Origin: JBCCFW01 sp039029535
GTDB lineage: Bacteria; Acidobacteriota; JBCCFW01
Assembly (NCBI GenBank): GCA_039029535.1
Contig: JBCCFW010000095.1
Coordinates: 1-28,720, forward strand
Reading direction: 5' to 3'
Length of the DNA stretch: 28,720 bases
The position numbers and the translations under genes are program-made. Every line of letters begins with the position of its first letter. The stretch's first letter is position 1. This document shows positions 8,423 to 16,774 of this stretch, one piece after another. The notes below the pieces were generated by a model that was given only the letters and a program-made list of their open reading frames with translations, searched no databases and was not told the origin of the DNA.

Positions 8423-9345
8423 ACCTCGCCGAGATCAACCTGGGCGACCTGGAGTCCCGCTGCTTCAAGCCCACCCTTGCGCCCAAGGCCGTCGACTGGT
8501 TCCGCGCTCACGAGACCGACCGTCCGGTGGTGAGCCGAACCCTGCGCGATCACCGCCCCCATGGGCAGACCGTGAGCGACCGCGACGAGATCCACCTCCG
8601 CGACGCCATGGACGAGCTCCTGGGCTGGTACTCGGTGGTGGAGATCGGCTGCCTCATCGGCTTCTTCCCCAACCCACTCCCCGAGCCGCTGGCCACCGAC
8701 GCGCGCACTCTCCTCTCGCACGACGACGTCCGCCCGTTCTACGAGCGTCACTACCCCCTCGTGCTACCCCAGCACCTCCTCCGACGCCTGGAAGGACAGG
8801 GCCTGGGGGAGCCCCATCCGCGTGCCGCGGCCCTCTTCATCGAGCTGCTCGAAGCGACGCGCGTGCTGGACGAAGACCGCGACGTGCTCAGTTGGCTGCG
8901 TTGCTTGGATGACTACCGAGTCAGCAAGGGCGGCGTGGTCGTCTCCTCGCTCGATCACGTGCTCGAGACCCTCGAGTCGCCGCAGCTCTTCCTCGAGGTC
9001 TCCGCCGACACGAGCTCCCGCGAGCCTCTCGCGCGGGCCGTGCGTGGCTTCGGCAAGTTCCTCGCCTTCGCCCAAGACTTCCATCGCTTGCTCGAGCGGA
9101 TGAGTGACGAGCCCCTGCTCCAATCGGCGGCCTGGCATCTCAACGGCTACTGGTTCGAGCGGCTCCGCGTGCGCAGCCCCGAGGTCATCGACGACGCCGT
9201 CGGTCGCCTCGGCGGCTGGAATGCTCACCTCGAGGGTGACGACGCCGACTTCGAGCCCACGCGCCGAGCCCTCGGCGAGGTGCAAGACGTCCTGCGCGAC
9301 CTCGCCAGCGACCACTACGCCGCGGCGCTGCGGCAAGGTCTCTGA
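8419..9345 (+). CDS. Hypothetical protein coupled to alpha/beta hydrolase
   Basis: A 308-aa protein I do not recognise. It has no signal peptide or transmembrane segment, is acidic and predicted largely helical. Recognisable landmarks are MDELLGWYSVVEIGCLIGFFP in the first third (its hydrophobic stretch is short and probably a buried helix) and WHLNGYWFERL in the last third. It shares a four-base ATGA overlap with the upstream hydrolase and is followed after 12 bases by a SUKH-like protein, so the three are likely one functional unit. A role as partner or inhibitor of the hydrolase is conjecture. Confidence 0.75.
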   Translation: MNLAEINLGDLESRCFKPTLAPKAVDWFRAHETDRPVVSRTLRDHRPHGQTVSDRDEIHLRDAMDELLGWYSVVEIGCLIGFFPNPLPEPLATDARTLLSHDDVRPFYERHYPLVLPQHLLRRLEGQGLGEPHPRAAALFIELLEATRVLDEDRDVLSWLRCLDDYRVSKGGVVVSSLDHVLETLESPQLFLEVSADTSSREPLARAVRGFGKFLAFAQDFHRLLERMSDEPLLQSAAWHLNGYWFERLRVRSPEVIDDAVGRLGGWNAHLEGDDADFEPTRRALGEVQDVLRDLASDHYAAALRQGL

Positions 9346-9357
9346 GTCACCAGCGTC

Positions 9358-10299
9358 ATGGCAAGCGACGAGCTCGATCTCGAGACGCGGCTCCCGAAGA
9401 GCGTCGTCAGCTTCCTCGAAGAGGTCGCGGAGCCGGACTGGCAAGAGCTGAGGCCTCGCGCGCTGACGCCACACGAGTCGGCTGAAGCGACCGGCGCACT
9501 ACAGGGTGGCGCCCCGGCCGCTCGTGCACTCGGGCTCGTCGTGCTCAATGGCACCACGGACGACAACCCCTTCTGCTGGATCGGCGAGAGCCCGGCCAAG
9601 GGATGGGTCGTCCACTTCAGCCATGAGCCGGAGCCCAAGATCTGCTTCTCGAGTCTCGCAGCGCTCACGGAGACCCTCCATGAGCTCGAGGGTTGGGACT
9701 ACCTCGACGAGCTCCTCCCCTTCTGGGAGCCGCATCCCGATCAACCGACGCTGGTGGCCCACCTCGAGCAGGTCCTCGAGAACCGAGACGAGGGTCATGA
9801 GCTCGTCGTCCGTCTCTTGATCCAGATCATCCGGCCCGAGCAACTCGACATCCTGGATCGCGCGGCCGCGAGCGACGACGCCCTCGTCCGCGAGGCCGTC
9901 GCCAAGTACGTGAGACTGCACCCACTCGACGAGCACCTCCCACTGGCCCAACGCCTGGCGAACGACCCTCATTCCCAGGTCGCTCGAACCGGCAAGGAGA
10001 CGCTCGCTCGGGTCCACCGTCTTCTGTTCGCGAGCGCGTCCGGAAGGCCTCCCCTGGAGGTCGTGAGACGAGAGCACGACACGCACTGCCCCCACTGCGG
10101 CGTGCTCCATCGTTGGGGTCTGATCCGCACGGTTCCCGGCCCGGATGAAATCCGACACGGCTGCATCGTCCCCAATCCGGGCCGGCGGATTCGCTGTGAC
10201 GCTTGCCGTCAGTACTTCTACTACGAGCAGGACGTGGACGACTTCACCCTCCTCGCCCCGGCTCCCGCACCGAAGAGGTGGTGGAACCCCTGGTCTTGA
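9358..10299 (+). CDS. SUKH-like / HEAT-like protein with C-terminal zinc ribbon
   Basis: A 313-aa cytoplasmic protein with a three-part layout. Residues of about 55-110 (GWVVHFSHEPEPKICFSSL) resemble the strand-helix core of SMI1/KNR4 (SUKH) proteins, many of which are immunity proteins; this is a weak motif match. Residues of about 120-225 are helical, with HEAT-like pairs (AAASDDALVREAVAKYV). Residues 244-283 carry two CxxC knuckles, C244/C247 and C280/C283, a zinc ribbon. It ends the hydrolase cassette 12 bases after the preceding gene and converges on the Nudix gene, whose stop is 10 bases away. Its molecular role is unknown. Confidence 0.75.
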   Translation: MASDELDLETRLPKSVVSFLEEVAEPDWQELRPRALTPHESAEATGALQGGAPAARALGLVVLNGTTDDNPFCWIGESPAKGWVVHFSHEPEPKICFSSLAALTETLHELEGWDYLDELLPFWEPHPDQPTLVAHLEQVLENRDEGHELVVRLLIQIIRPEQLDILDRAAASDDALVREAVAKYVRLHPLDEHLPLAQRLANDPHSQVARTGKETLARVHRLLFASASGRPPLEVVRREHDTHCPHCGVLHRWGLIRTVPGPDEIRHGCIVPNPGRRIRCDACRQYFYYEQDVDDFTLLAPAPAPKRWWNPWS

Positions 10300-10309
10300 G
10301 CAGCGGTCG

Positions 10310-10774
10310 CTACCCCGGCCACCAGGCCTGAGCTCTCAACACCGCGGCCTGCTCGCTGGGGAAGCTGAGCCGATCGGCGGCCTCCGGGAACGAGTCGACG
10401 AACAGCTCCTGATGCGAGCCCTCGATGGTGAGCTCGGCGCTCTTCCCGAGCGAGCACAGCTTCATGAGGAAGAAGTGCTCCTGCCGGAGGTAGCGCACGC
10501 CGCGATGGTGGTACTCGACACGCTCGCGACCGAGGTCGACGAGAACCTCGATGTCGCGATACCCCGTCAGCCGCTGCACCTCGGCGAGCGCCTGCCTCGC
10601 GTCGGTCTCACCCGGTCGCAGCGAGCCCTTGGGCAGCCGCACCTCGGAGGCCCACTGGCCGTCGCGGAAGACCTCCGACTCCAGCAAGAGGACACGACCG
10701 AGCGCATCCGCGACGATGCCCCCCACCGACCCGTGACGACGGGCCGGTCGCGGTGATGGCGGAGGCGCGCTCAC
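10310..10774 (-). CDS. Nudix-fold protein with degenerate Nudix box
   Basis: A 154-aa protein with the Nudix fold: GGIVADALGRVLLL strand, then the Nudix loop at residues 50-72. The box keeps G50, E56, E65 and G71, but the REUxEE metal-binding core reads AEVQRL, so the two glutamates that normally bind Mg2+ (positions 68 and 69) are R and L. It may therefore be a non-hydrolytic Nudix regulator or binding protein. The start is the GTG at 10774, which overlaps the stop of the fructose bisphosphatase gene in a GTGA tetranucleotide; a longer upstream reading would run 165 bases into that gene and contains no domain. Coupling suggests a link to sugar-phosphate metabolism, which is inference. Confidence 0.8.
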   Translation of the reverse strand: MSAPPPSPRPARRHGSVGGIVADALGRVLLLESEVFRDGQWASEVRLPKGSLRPGETDARQALAEVQRLTGYRDIEVLVDLGRERVEYHHRGVRYLRQEHFFLMKLCSLGKSAELTIEGSHQELFVDSFPEAADRLSFPSEQAAVLRAQAWWPG

Positions 10775-11784
10775 CCGTCCTGCGAGGCGGCCGCCGTGGC
10801 CTCCTCGACGTCGAGCCGCGAGCCGATGAACAGCGGCGTGCGCTGGTGCAGCTCCTTGATGTCGAGGTCGAGGATGGGCCCACGACCGTCGGTAGCCGCA
10901 CCACCCGCCCGCTCGACGATCATCGCCATGGGAGCACACTCGTAGAGGAGCCGCAGCTTGCCGTTGGGCTTCTTGGGATCCTTCGTGTCGGCGGGATACA
11001 TGAAGACGCCGCCCTTGAGAAGAATGCGGTGCACGTCGGCGATGAGCGCGCCGACGTAACGCTGACCCAGCGGTCGACCACGCTCGGGATCGACGCTCTC
11101 GAGAGCGGCGACGTGCTCGCGCAGGTGCGGATGCCAGTAAGCGCGGTTGCCGGTGTTGACGAGGTACTGCTTGCCGCGCTCGGGGATCTTGATGTCGGGA
11201 TGGCTCAGCAGCCAGGCGCCGATCTCGGGATCGAGCGTGAAGCCGGCGACGCCGTCCTCGGTGGCGTGGACGAGCATCGAAGACGAACCGTAGAGGATGT
11301 AGCCGGCCGCGACCTGCTCACGCCCCGGGCGGAGGAAGTCGAACTCCTGACCCGGCGCCCCGGGCTCGCTGGTGCGACGATAGATCGAGTAGATCGTTCC
11401 CATCGGCATGTTCGTGTCGATGTTGCCGCTGCCGTCGAGAGGATCGAAGGCGACCGCGTAGTCACCGGGCTGCTCGTCGACCGGCAGGCCGTCGTCCATC
11501 TCCTCGGAGGCGAGAATGCAGCAATGGCCGACGTGATCGAGTGACTGGATCAGGATCTCGTTGGCCAGCAGGTCGAGCTTCTGAACGGTCTCACCCTGGA
11601 CGTTGACGCTGCCGGCGTGGCCGATGATGTCGTTGAGCCCGGCCTTGCGCACGGCCGCCGCGATCTGACGACCGGCGAAGCCGATGGCTTCCAACAGGCC
11701 GGACAGCTCTCCCCGTGCCTGGACGTGACGACGTTCTTGCCGTCGGATGAAGCGTCCCAGCGTCGTGCCGAGCGGTTCGCTCAT
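10771..11784 (-). CDS. fbp: Fructose-1,6-bisphosphatase class 1
   Basis: Hydrolyses fructose 1,6-bisphosphate to fructose 6-phosphate in gluconeogenesis (or the Calvin cycle where present), in the cytoplasm with Mg2+. At 337 aa it has normal class 1 length. Signature motifs are ASEEMDD (E94/E95), FDPLDGSGNID (113-123, metal ligands D114 and D117) and FMYPADTKDPKKPNGKLRLL with YECAPMAMIVERAGG near the C-terminus. The ATG at 11784 has a CGGGAG seven bases upstream. It is divergently transcribed from the thioesterase (115-base gap) and overlaps the Nudix gene by four bases. Identification is secure. Confidence 0.96.
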   Translation of the reverse strand: MSEPLGTTLGRFIRRQERRHVQARGELSGLLEAIGFAGRQIAAAVRKAGLNDIIGHAGSVNVQGETVQKLDLLANEILIQSLDHVGHCCILASEEMDDGLPVDEQPGDYAVAFDPLDGSGNIDTNMPMGTIYSIYRRTSEPGAPGQEFDFLRPGREQVAAGYILYGSSSMLVHATEDGVAGFTLDPEIGAWLLSHPDIKIPERGKQYLVNTGNRAYWHPHLREHVAALESVDPERGRPLGQRYVGALIADVHRILLKGGVFMYPADTKDPKKPNGKLRLLYECAPMAMIVERAGGAATDGRGPILDLDIKELHQRTPLFIGSRLDVEEATAAASQDG

Positions 11785-11899
11785 GACATGCTCCCGCGGT
11801 CTCTCGAAGACCTCGTGACGATGCAGTCCATCGTCTTCTCGCCTTGCTTTTCGGAGGCCGGAGAGTACCCCGGCTTCTCCCCCACCGCCACGAGCCCGG
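11785..11899. promoter_or_regulatory. Divergent promoter region, fbp and thioesterase
   Basis: This 115-base gap separates the divergent fbp and thioesterase starts and must carry both promoters. It holds the fbp ribosome binding site. I could not identify convincing -35/-10 pairs. Confidence 0.4.
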
Positions 11900-12334
11900 A
11901 TGGCCCATCGCTACTCGCAGACGGTTCGCTTCGGCGAGGTCGATCGCGCCGGGATCGTCTACTACCCCCGGCTGCTCCACTTCAGCCACGTGGCGATGGA
12001 GGACTTCTTCGACGTCGAGGTCGGCCAGTCCTACCAGCACGTCATCGACGACCGCCGCATCGGCTTCCCCACCGTCCACCTCGAAGCCGACTTCTCGAAG
12101 CCCATGGCCTTCGGAGACAGGATCGTGATCGAGGTCACATTCGTGTCGGTGGGGCGCTCCTCGGTGGTGACCCGCTACCGCTTCCTGGGCGCGGAGGGTG
12201 ACGACGGGGACCGCCGAGCCCGAATCGACGTGACGACCGCCTGCGTCGACATGGACCGCTTCCGCGCCCGCGAGATCCCCGACGACCTCCGCGCCTGCTT
12301 CGAGAAGCATCCGACCGAGGACGCGGCGTCCTGA
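11900..12334 (+). CDS. 4HBT-family acyl-CoA thioesterase
   Basis: A 144-aa single hot-dog-fold thioesterase of the 4-hydroxybenzoyl-CoA thioesterase/YbgC group, which hydrolyses acyl-CoA or acyl-carrier thioesters in the cytoplasm. The family signature VRFGEVDRAGIVYYPRLL is intact, with the catalytic aspartate at D15. The remaining sequence shows the usual helix then strands (ADFSKPMAFGDRIVIEVTF). Length is typical. It is divergent from fbp and 75 bases upstream of the VWA gene. The acyl substrate cannot be deduced; the absence of Tol-Pal genes argues only weakly against a ybgC role, since the window is small. Confidence 0.88.
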   Translation: MAHRYSQTVRFGEVDRAGIVYYPRLLHFSHVAMEDFFDVEVGQSYQHVIDDRRIGFPTVHLEADFSKPMAFGDRIVIEVTFVSVGRSSVVTRYRFLGAEGDDGDRRARIDVTTACVDMDRFRAREIPDDLRACFEKHPTEDAAS

Positions 12335-12360
12335 ACGTGGCACGGCCGTCGGCCGGGGCG

Positions 12361-12366
12361 TAGTCT
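12361..12366 (+). promoter_or_regulatory. -10-like element TAGTCT before VWA gene
   Basis: TAGTCT fits TANNNT and lies 43 bases before the chosen GTG start at 12410. It could give a short leader containing the strong ribosome binding site. No -35 match is evident. Confidence 0.35.
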
Positions 12367-12396
12367 CAACCTGCTCGTGGTTCTCGAACCGAGCCC

Positions 12397-12404
12397 GAGG
12401 AGGT
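12397..12404 (+). promoter_or_regulatory. Ribosome binding site deciding the VWA start
   Basis: GAGGAGGT lies five bases upstream of GTG 12410 and the signal peptide begins directly there, so this GTG is preferred over the in-frame GTG at 12377. Confidence 0.65.
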
Positions 12405-12409
12405 CCCCC

Positions 12410-14077
12410 GTGCGCGTCCCGAACCTTCGCCTGCTTGGCCCGCTCTCGCTCCTCCTGTTCGCGCTGCCCACCGCGGCCGCCGACTACTGCCTGGGCCTCT
12501 CGGCCCCGTTGGACGTTCCGCCTGGCTCCTCTGCCGGTCAGGTCGACGGTCTCTCGTCGCCGTCACGGCCTCAGGTCGATGTCAGACAGCTCGATGCGGG
12601 TGAACGGATCCGACTCCCCCTCGTCGATCTCTATTGGCACGTCGAGGTGTTCGGCGCCTTGGCGACCGGTCGTCTCGAAGCCACCTTCGAGAACCCCCAC
12701 GGCGAGCTCGAGCTTCAGCCTTCGCTGCGCCTGACGGGGATGCGCGACGTCGAAGCGGTCGTGCTCCACGAGGGTGAGCGTCTCCCGCTGGATCTCCAGG
12801 CCCCCGCCAAGAAAGGCAAGCGCGCCGGCGCTCGGCCCGCTGCCGGACGCCGCGCCCAGCGCCTCGCCCGCGCGGCCAGCCGCTCCCTCGACGCGACGCT
12901 CCCCGTCTTCGTGCCGCCGGGTGAGCAGGTCACGGTCGAGCTGAGCACGACGCTGCGTCTCGGCTTCTCCGATGGTCACTTCGAGCTCGAGCTACCCGAC
13001 CTGAGCGAGCGCTGCAGCGGCGAGCCCACGCTCGACGTCGTCGTCGACGTGCTCACTGACAACCTCGACGGCGTCGAGGGCAGCCACGATGTCCTCACCT
13101 GGGCGGAGCGCGGTCGCACCGAGCTCACCCTCCCCGAGCCGCTGTCCGCGCGCGAGTCCTTCTCGCTGCGACTCGGCATCGGCCGCCACGACGAAGCCGA
13201 CGGCTCGACGCATCTCGGCGTCGAGCAAGGCGACGGCACGCGTGACGTCCTGCTCACCGTGACGCCGCCGGTCGACGGTCGACGTCAGCCCGCGCGGAGC
13301 AAGGACGTTCTCTTCGTGCTCGACCGCTCGGGCTCGATGAAGCGTCACGGCAAGCTCGGACAAGCACGCGAGGCCCTGGCCAGGGCCCTCGACTCACTCG
13401 GTCCGGATGACCGCTTCAACCTGGTGGCCTTCAACAACAAGGCCGAGGCGTTCCGAGCGGTGCCCGTCCGCGCCGCGAGTAGCGAGCGCGTCAAGGCTGA
13501 GGATTGGCTGCGCCTGCGTGGCGCCCAGGGCGGCACGCGCATGCTCCCCGCCGTGAAGGCGGCACTGACGAAGCCCGCCGATGGCGAGCGTCACCGCCTG
13601 ATGGTCATCCTGACCGACGGCGCGATCGCCGACGAAACCGGCGTCGGCAAGTTCCTCACCGAGTCGGCCCAGGACGTCCGCCTCCTCCTGATCGGCATCG
13701 GCAACGAGCCCAGCGGTGACGTGCTCGTGCGCCTGGCCGAACGTGCCCGCGGTGACGCCCTGATCGCCGCGTCGTCCGAGGACATCCGGTCGACGCTCGG
13801 CTCGTTGCTCGAGTCGTTCGCACGCCCGCTGGCCTGGGACCTGAAGCTCGACTGGGGTGGTGCCGAGGTCGTGTCGCAGTCGCCAGCGCGCATCCCCGAC
13901 CTCTACGCCGACCGACCGATCACCGTGCGAGCGAAGGTGCGCGGCCCGCTGCCTTCCGACGTCCGGGTCGTGGGTGACTCGACACGAGGTCGTCAGGGCC
14001 TCGAGCTGACCCTGCCCGTCGCCGGTCGCGACGAGCACGAGGGTCTTCGGCTCCCGAGCCGCCGCCAGCGACGCTGA
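12410..14077 (+). CDS. Secreted VIT/VWA domain protein
   Basis: A 555-aa exported protein built like bacterial inter-alpha-trypsin-inhibitor-type proteins. The first ~25 residues are a signal peptide (LLGPLSLLLFALPTAAA). A strand-rich VIT-like domain spans about 55-280, interrupted by a basic Lys/Arg/Ala-rich insert near 130-165. The VWA domain begins near residue 298 with the MIDAS motif DRSGS (305-309) and continues through LMVILTDGAI. The protein ends shortly after the VWA domain with an Arg-rich tail (SRRQRR) and lacks the longer C-terminal region common in VIT-VWA proteins. It probably binds a protein or surface ligand through a divalent metal at the MIDAS. It follows the thioesterase by 75 bases and precedes a terminator-like hairpin. 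Confidence 0.85.
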   Translation: MRVPNLRLLGPLSLLLFALPTAAADYCLGLSAPLDVPPGSSAGQVDGLSSPSRPQVDVRQLDAGERIRLPLVDLYWHVEVFGALATGRLEATFENPHGELELQPSLRLTGMRDVEAVVLHEGERLPLDLQAPAKKGKRAGARPAAGRRAQRLARAASRSLDATLPVFVPPGEQVTVELSTTLRLGFSDGHFELELPDLSERCSGEPTLDVVVDVLTDNLDGVEGSHDVLTWAERGRTELTLPEPLSARESFSLRLGIGRHDEADGSTHLGVEQGDGTRDVLLTVTPPVDGRRQPARSKDVLFVLDRSGSMKRHGKLGQAREALARALDSLGPDDRFNLVAFNNKAEAFRAVPVRAASSERVKAEDWLRLRGAQGGTRMLPAVKAALTKPADGERHRLMVILTDGAIADETGVGKFLTESAQDVRLLLIGIGNEPSGDVLVRLAERARGDALIAASSEDIRSTLGSLLESFARPLAWDLKLDWGGAEVVSQSPARIPDLYADRPITVRAKVRGPLPSDVRVVGDSTRGRQGLELTLPVAGRDEHEGLRLPSRRQRR

Positions 14078-14123
14078 GCTCGGGGCGGGCACTTCCGCCT
14101 GACCGGGGCACGCGACGCCCTCG

Positions 14124-14157
14124 ACGCGCCGATCGTCCGACCGGCGCGTTCTTCGTT
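14124..14157 (+). terminator. Rho-independent terminator-like hairpin after VWA gene
   Basis: ACGCGCCG (14124-14131) pairs perfectly with CGGCGCGT (14142-14149) over a 10-base loop and is followed by TTCTTCGTT. It lies 47 bases after the VWA stop and between it and a convergent small gene. Confidence 0.65.
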
Positions 14158-14173
14158 CAGCAGGGCACCTGAC

Positions 14174-14407
14174 TCAGGTCGTGGCCTGCTGAGCGCTCAG
14201 CAAGGCGACGTGACGACGCTGGAGCTCGGCGAGGCGGGCACCGAGGCCCGTGAGACCGAGGAGCTCGGCGATCGCCTGCGAGCGCAGCTCGAGCGAGCCG
14301 TCGTCGTAGCGCTGGTCACCGATGAGCGGCTGGCATCCGATGCCGGGGACATGACGGGCGATCCACGCTTCCGGTTCGAGACCGGCTTCCCAAAGCTGCC
14401 GGGCCAT
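14174..14407 (-). CDS. Small hypothetical protein (77 aa)
   Basis: A short protein I do not recognise, beginning MARQLWEAGLEPEAWIARH and ending in Gln/Thr. No signal peptide or transmembrane segment; it is predicted mostly helical. The start is chosen because GGAGG (14421-14417) lies nine bases upstream of this ATG, a stronger site than at any in-frame start further upstream, although the frame remains open to 14521. It is divergent from the TonB-dependent receptor and convergent with the VWA gene. It could be a small regulator of the receptor, but only its position suggests this. Confidence 0.55.
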   Translation of the reverse strand: MARQLWEAGLEPEAWIARHVPGIGCQPLIGDQRYDDGSLELRSQAIAELLGLTGLGARLAELQRRHVALLSAQQATT

Positions 14408-14559
14408 TTTTTCGTTCCTCCATCGTCGGGGGTGACGGAACTCGTCGTTCCACATGTCATCCCCATCGACGGCCCGGGTCAACCGCGCGAGCGATTGTTG
14501 ACGGAATTCAAACCGAAACACCCCCTCAGTTCGTCCTTTTTCACGGGATCTTCACCCTG

Positions 14560-14565
14560 TAGGAT
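14560..14565 (+). promoter_or_regulatory. -10-like element TAGGAT before TonB receptor
   Basis: TAGGAT fits TANNNT and lies 33 bases before the ATG at 14599, leaving room for the GGAG ribosome binding site. The -35 region is not clear. Confidence 0.4.
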
Positions 14566-14598
14566 GTGCGTTCCTGGGGGAAAAGTCGGAGTTTCGCC

Positions 14599-16680
14599 AT
14601 GCGCCGATGGAAGCTGATCACGTGCCTGGGCCTCGCGCTCGCCGTCACGGCCCACGCACAAGACGACACCAAGACAGCCGACGAGGAGATCGACGAGCTC
14701 CTCGGACCAACGCTCGCCGAGACGATGGTCGTGACCGCTGGCCGCAACGAGGTCTCGGTCATCAACGCCCCGGTCTCCGTCTCGGTCGTCGGGGAAAAGC
14801 AGCTCGAGACCACGGCGGCGGACAACTACGCCGACCTGCTCCGCGGCGTCCCGGGTGTCTCGGTCACGCAGACCTCGGCTCGCGACATCAACATGAAGAC
14901 GCGCGGGGCGACGAGCACGCTCGACACCTCGCAGCTCACCATGGTCGACGGCCGCACGGTCTACCTCGACTTCTTCGGCTTCGTCGCCTGGGATCTCCTG
15001 CCCACCGACCTCGAGGAGGTCGAGCAGGTCGAGATCCTGCGCGGGCCGGGCTCGGCGGTCTGGGGCGCCAACGCCCTCAACGGCGTCATCAACGTCCGGA
15101 CCAAGTCACCGCGCGACAGCCAGGGCGGCATCTTCAAGGTCATGGGTGGCGAGGAAGGCACCAAGGCGGCGTCCATCCGCTGGGCCGACGCCCCCTCCGA
15201 CACCTTCAGCTACCGGATCGCGGCGTCCTACTCCGAGCAGGATCCCTGGCCCCGCTCCGACACGCTGCCCAACGGCGACCCGCTCCCGTCCAGCGTGGAC
15301 TTCATCAACCGCGGCACCGAGCAGCCCAAGCTCGACCTCCACTTCGACTGGGAGCCCGAGAGCCAGGACGCTCTCTGGTCGCTCAAGCTCGGCGGCGCGA
15401 AGACCAGCGGCATCCTCCACACGGGCATCGGCCCCTTCAACATCGACGACTCCACGACGTCGAGCTACGTCGAGGGTCGCTATGAAGGCCGCAACATCGA
15501 GGCCAAGGTCTACGCGAACATCTTCGATGGCGAGGCGGTCAACCTCCTGAACGCCCTCAACTTCACCATCGACACCAAGCTCTACGCTGGTGACATCCAG
15601 GTGAAGCGCGCGATCGGCGAGAAGCACTTCATCGTCTACGGCGCCGACGCTCGGCTCAGCGACTTCGACCTCTCCATCGCCCCGCGCGAAGACTCTCGCC
15701 AGGAGTTCGGCGTCTTCTTCGAAGACCAGATGATCCTCAGCGAGAAGTTCCACATGAACCTCGGCATCCGCGCCGACTGGTTCGACACCATCGGTTGGAC
15801 GGTCTCGCCGCGAACCAGCTTCCTCTTCAAGCCGCGGGACAACCACTCCATCCGGCTCGCCTACAACCGCGCTTACCGCGTGCCGTCGAACGTCAACAAC
15901 TACCTCGAGACGACCATCTTCAACGCGGTCACCATCCCCACGCCGGCTGGTGCCGTGCCCTTCCTGTTCCCGAGCGCCGCGGTCGGCAACGAGGACCTCG
16001 ACGAGGAGTCCATCGACGCCTTCGAGCTCGCCTACACCGTCGAGATCGGCAACCGCTCGACCTTCACCGCCGCGGTCTACCGGAACTACACCGAAGACGT
16101 CATCGACTTCTTCGCCTCGGAGTTCTACAGCCCCACCGACCCGCCGCCGCGCTGGAGCCTCCCGCCGGCCATGGGCGGCACCGGCCTCCCCGACATGTTC
16201 GTGCCGGAGTTCCTGATGCCGAAGACCTTCACCTACCGCAACGTGGGCAAGGTCCGAGACCAGGGCATCGAGCTGGGCCTGAACACCCAGTTCAACGAGT
16301 TCCTCTCGGCGAACTTCAGCTACACCTACCAGGACACCCCGGAGGTCACCGTCGACAACAGCGCGGGCGGCTTCGAGCTGGGCACGCCTCCCGAGCACAC
16401 GTTCTACGCCGGCCTGCAGTGGCGGACGCCCCGCTTCAAGGGCAGCGCCTCGGTCAGCTACACCGACGAGGCGCTCTGGACGGACGTCCTCGACTCGCGC
16501 TTCCACGGCACGACCGACGACTACTTCCTGGTCGATGCGAGCTTCGGCTACATGTTCCCGGGCGACCACTTCGAGCTGACGCTGGCGGCCACCAACCTCT
16601 TCGACGAGGAGCACCAGCAGCACATCTTCGGCGACATCATCGGTCGTCGAGCGACGCTCGGCCTGAAGGCTCGCTGGTAA
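14599..16680 (+). CDS. TonB-dependent receptor
   Basis: A 693-aa outer-membrane receptor that would import a ligand using energy from TonB-ExbBD. The start at 14599 gives a clean signal peptide (LITCLGLALAVTAHA then Q) and has GGAG eight bases upstream; an in-frame GTG at 14566 would spoil it. The TonB box region reads ETMVVTAGR. The plug domain covers about residues 40-160 and includes VEILRGPGSAVWGANALNGVINV. The remainder is a 22-strand-type barrel with alternating aromatic strands, ending GRRATLGLKARW with a C-terminal aromatic residue. It is monocistronic, followed by a strong terminator. No siderophore, vitamin B12 or sugar genes adjoin it, so the ligand is unknown. Confidence 0.93.
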   Translation: MRRWKLITCLGLALAVTAHAQDDTKTADEEIDELLGPTLAETMVVTAGRNEVSVINAPVSVSVVGEKQLETTAADNYADLLRGVPGVSVTQTSARDINMKTRGATSTLDTSQLTMVDGRTVYLDFFGFVAWDLLPTDLEEVEQVEILRGPGSAVWGANALNGVINVRTKSPRDSQGGIFKVMGGEEGTKAASIRWADAPSDTFSYRIAASYSEQDPWPRSDTLPNGDPLPSSVDFINRGTEQPKLDLHFDWEPESQDALWSLKLGGAKTSGILHTGIGPFNIDDSTTSSYVEGRYEGRNIEAKVYANIFDGEAVNLLNALNFTIDTKLYAGDIQVKRAIGEKHFIVYGADARLSDFDLSIAPREDSRQEFGVFFEDQMILSEKFHMNLGIRADWFDTIGWTVSPRTSFLFKPRDNHSIRLAYNRAYRVPSNVNNYLETTIFNAVTIPTPAGAVPFLFPSAAVGNEDLDEESIDAFELAYTVEIGNRSTFTAAVYRNYTEDVIDFFASEFYSPTDPPPRWSLPPAMGGTGLPDMFVPEFLMPKTFTYRNVGKVRDQGIELGLNTQFNEFLSANFSYTYQDTPEVTVDNSAGGFELGTPPEHTFYAGLQWRTPRFKGSASVSYTDEALWTDVLDSRFHGTTDDYFLVDASFGYMFPGDHFELTLAATNLFDEEHQQHIFGDIIGRRATLGLKARW

Positions 16681-16720
16681 GCCTCGAGACTCCGCTCGGG
16701 CGCTCCTGCGGTGCCCGCCG

Positions 16721-16758
16721 AAGGACCCGGGTCACTCGCTGACTCGGGTCCTTTTCTC
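16721..16758 (+). terminator. Rho-independent terminator after TonB receptor
   Basis: AAGGACCCG (16721-16729) pairs with CGGGTCCTT (16745-16753), enclosing a second helix GTCA/TGAC with loop CTCGC, and is followed by TTCTCGT. The hairpin is near-symmetrical and could also end the minus-strand membrane-protein operon from the other side. Confidence 0.8.
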
Positions 16759-16774
16759 GTCTGGCTTGCGCTGG

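Noticed and set aside
10775..10939. N-terminal extension of the Nudix protein into fbp
   Set aside because: The extra residues are Arg/Ala/Gly-rich without domain similarity, and a GTGA overlap provides a better start.
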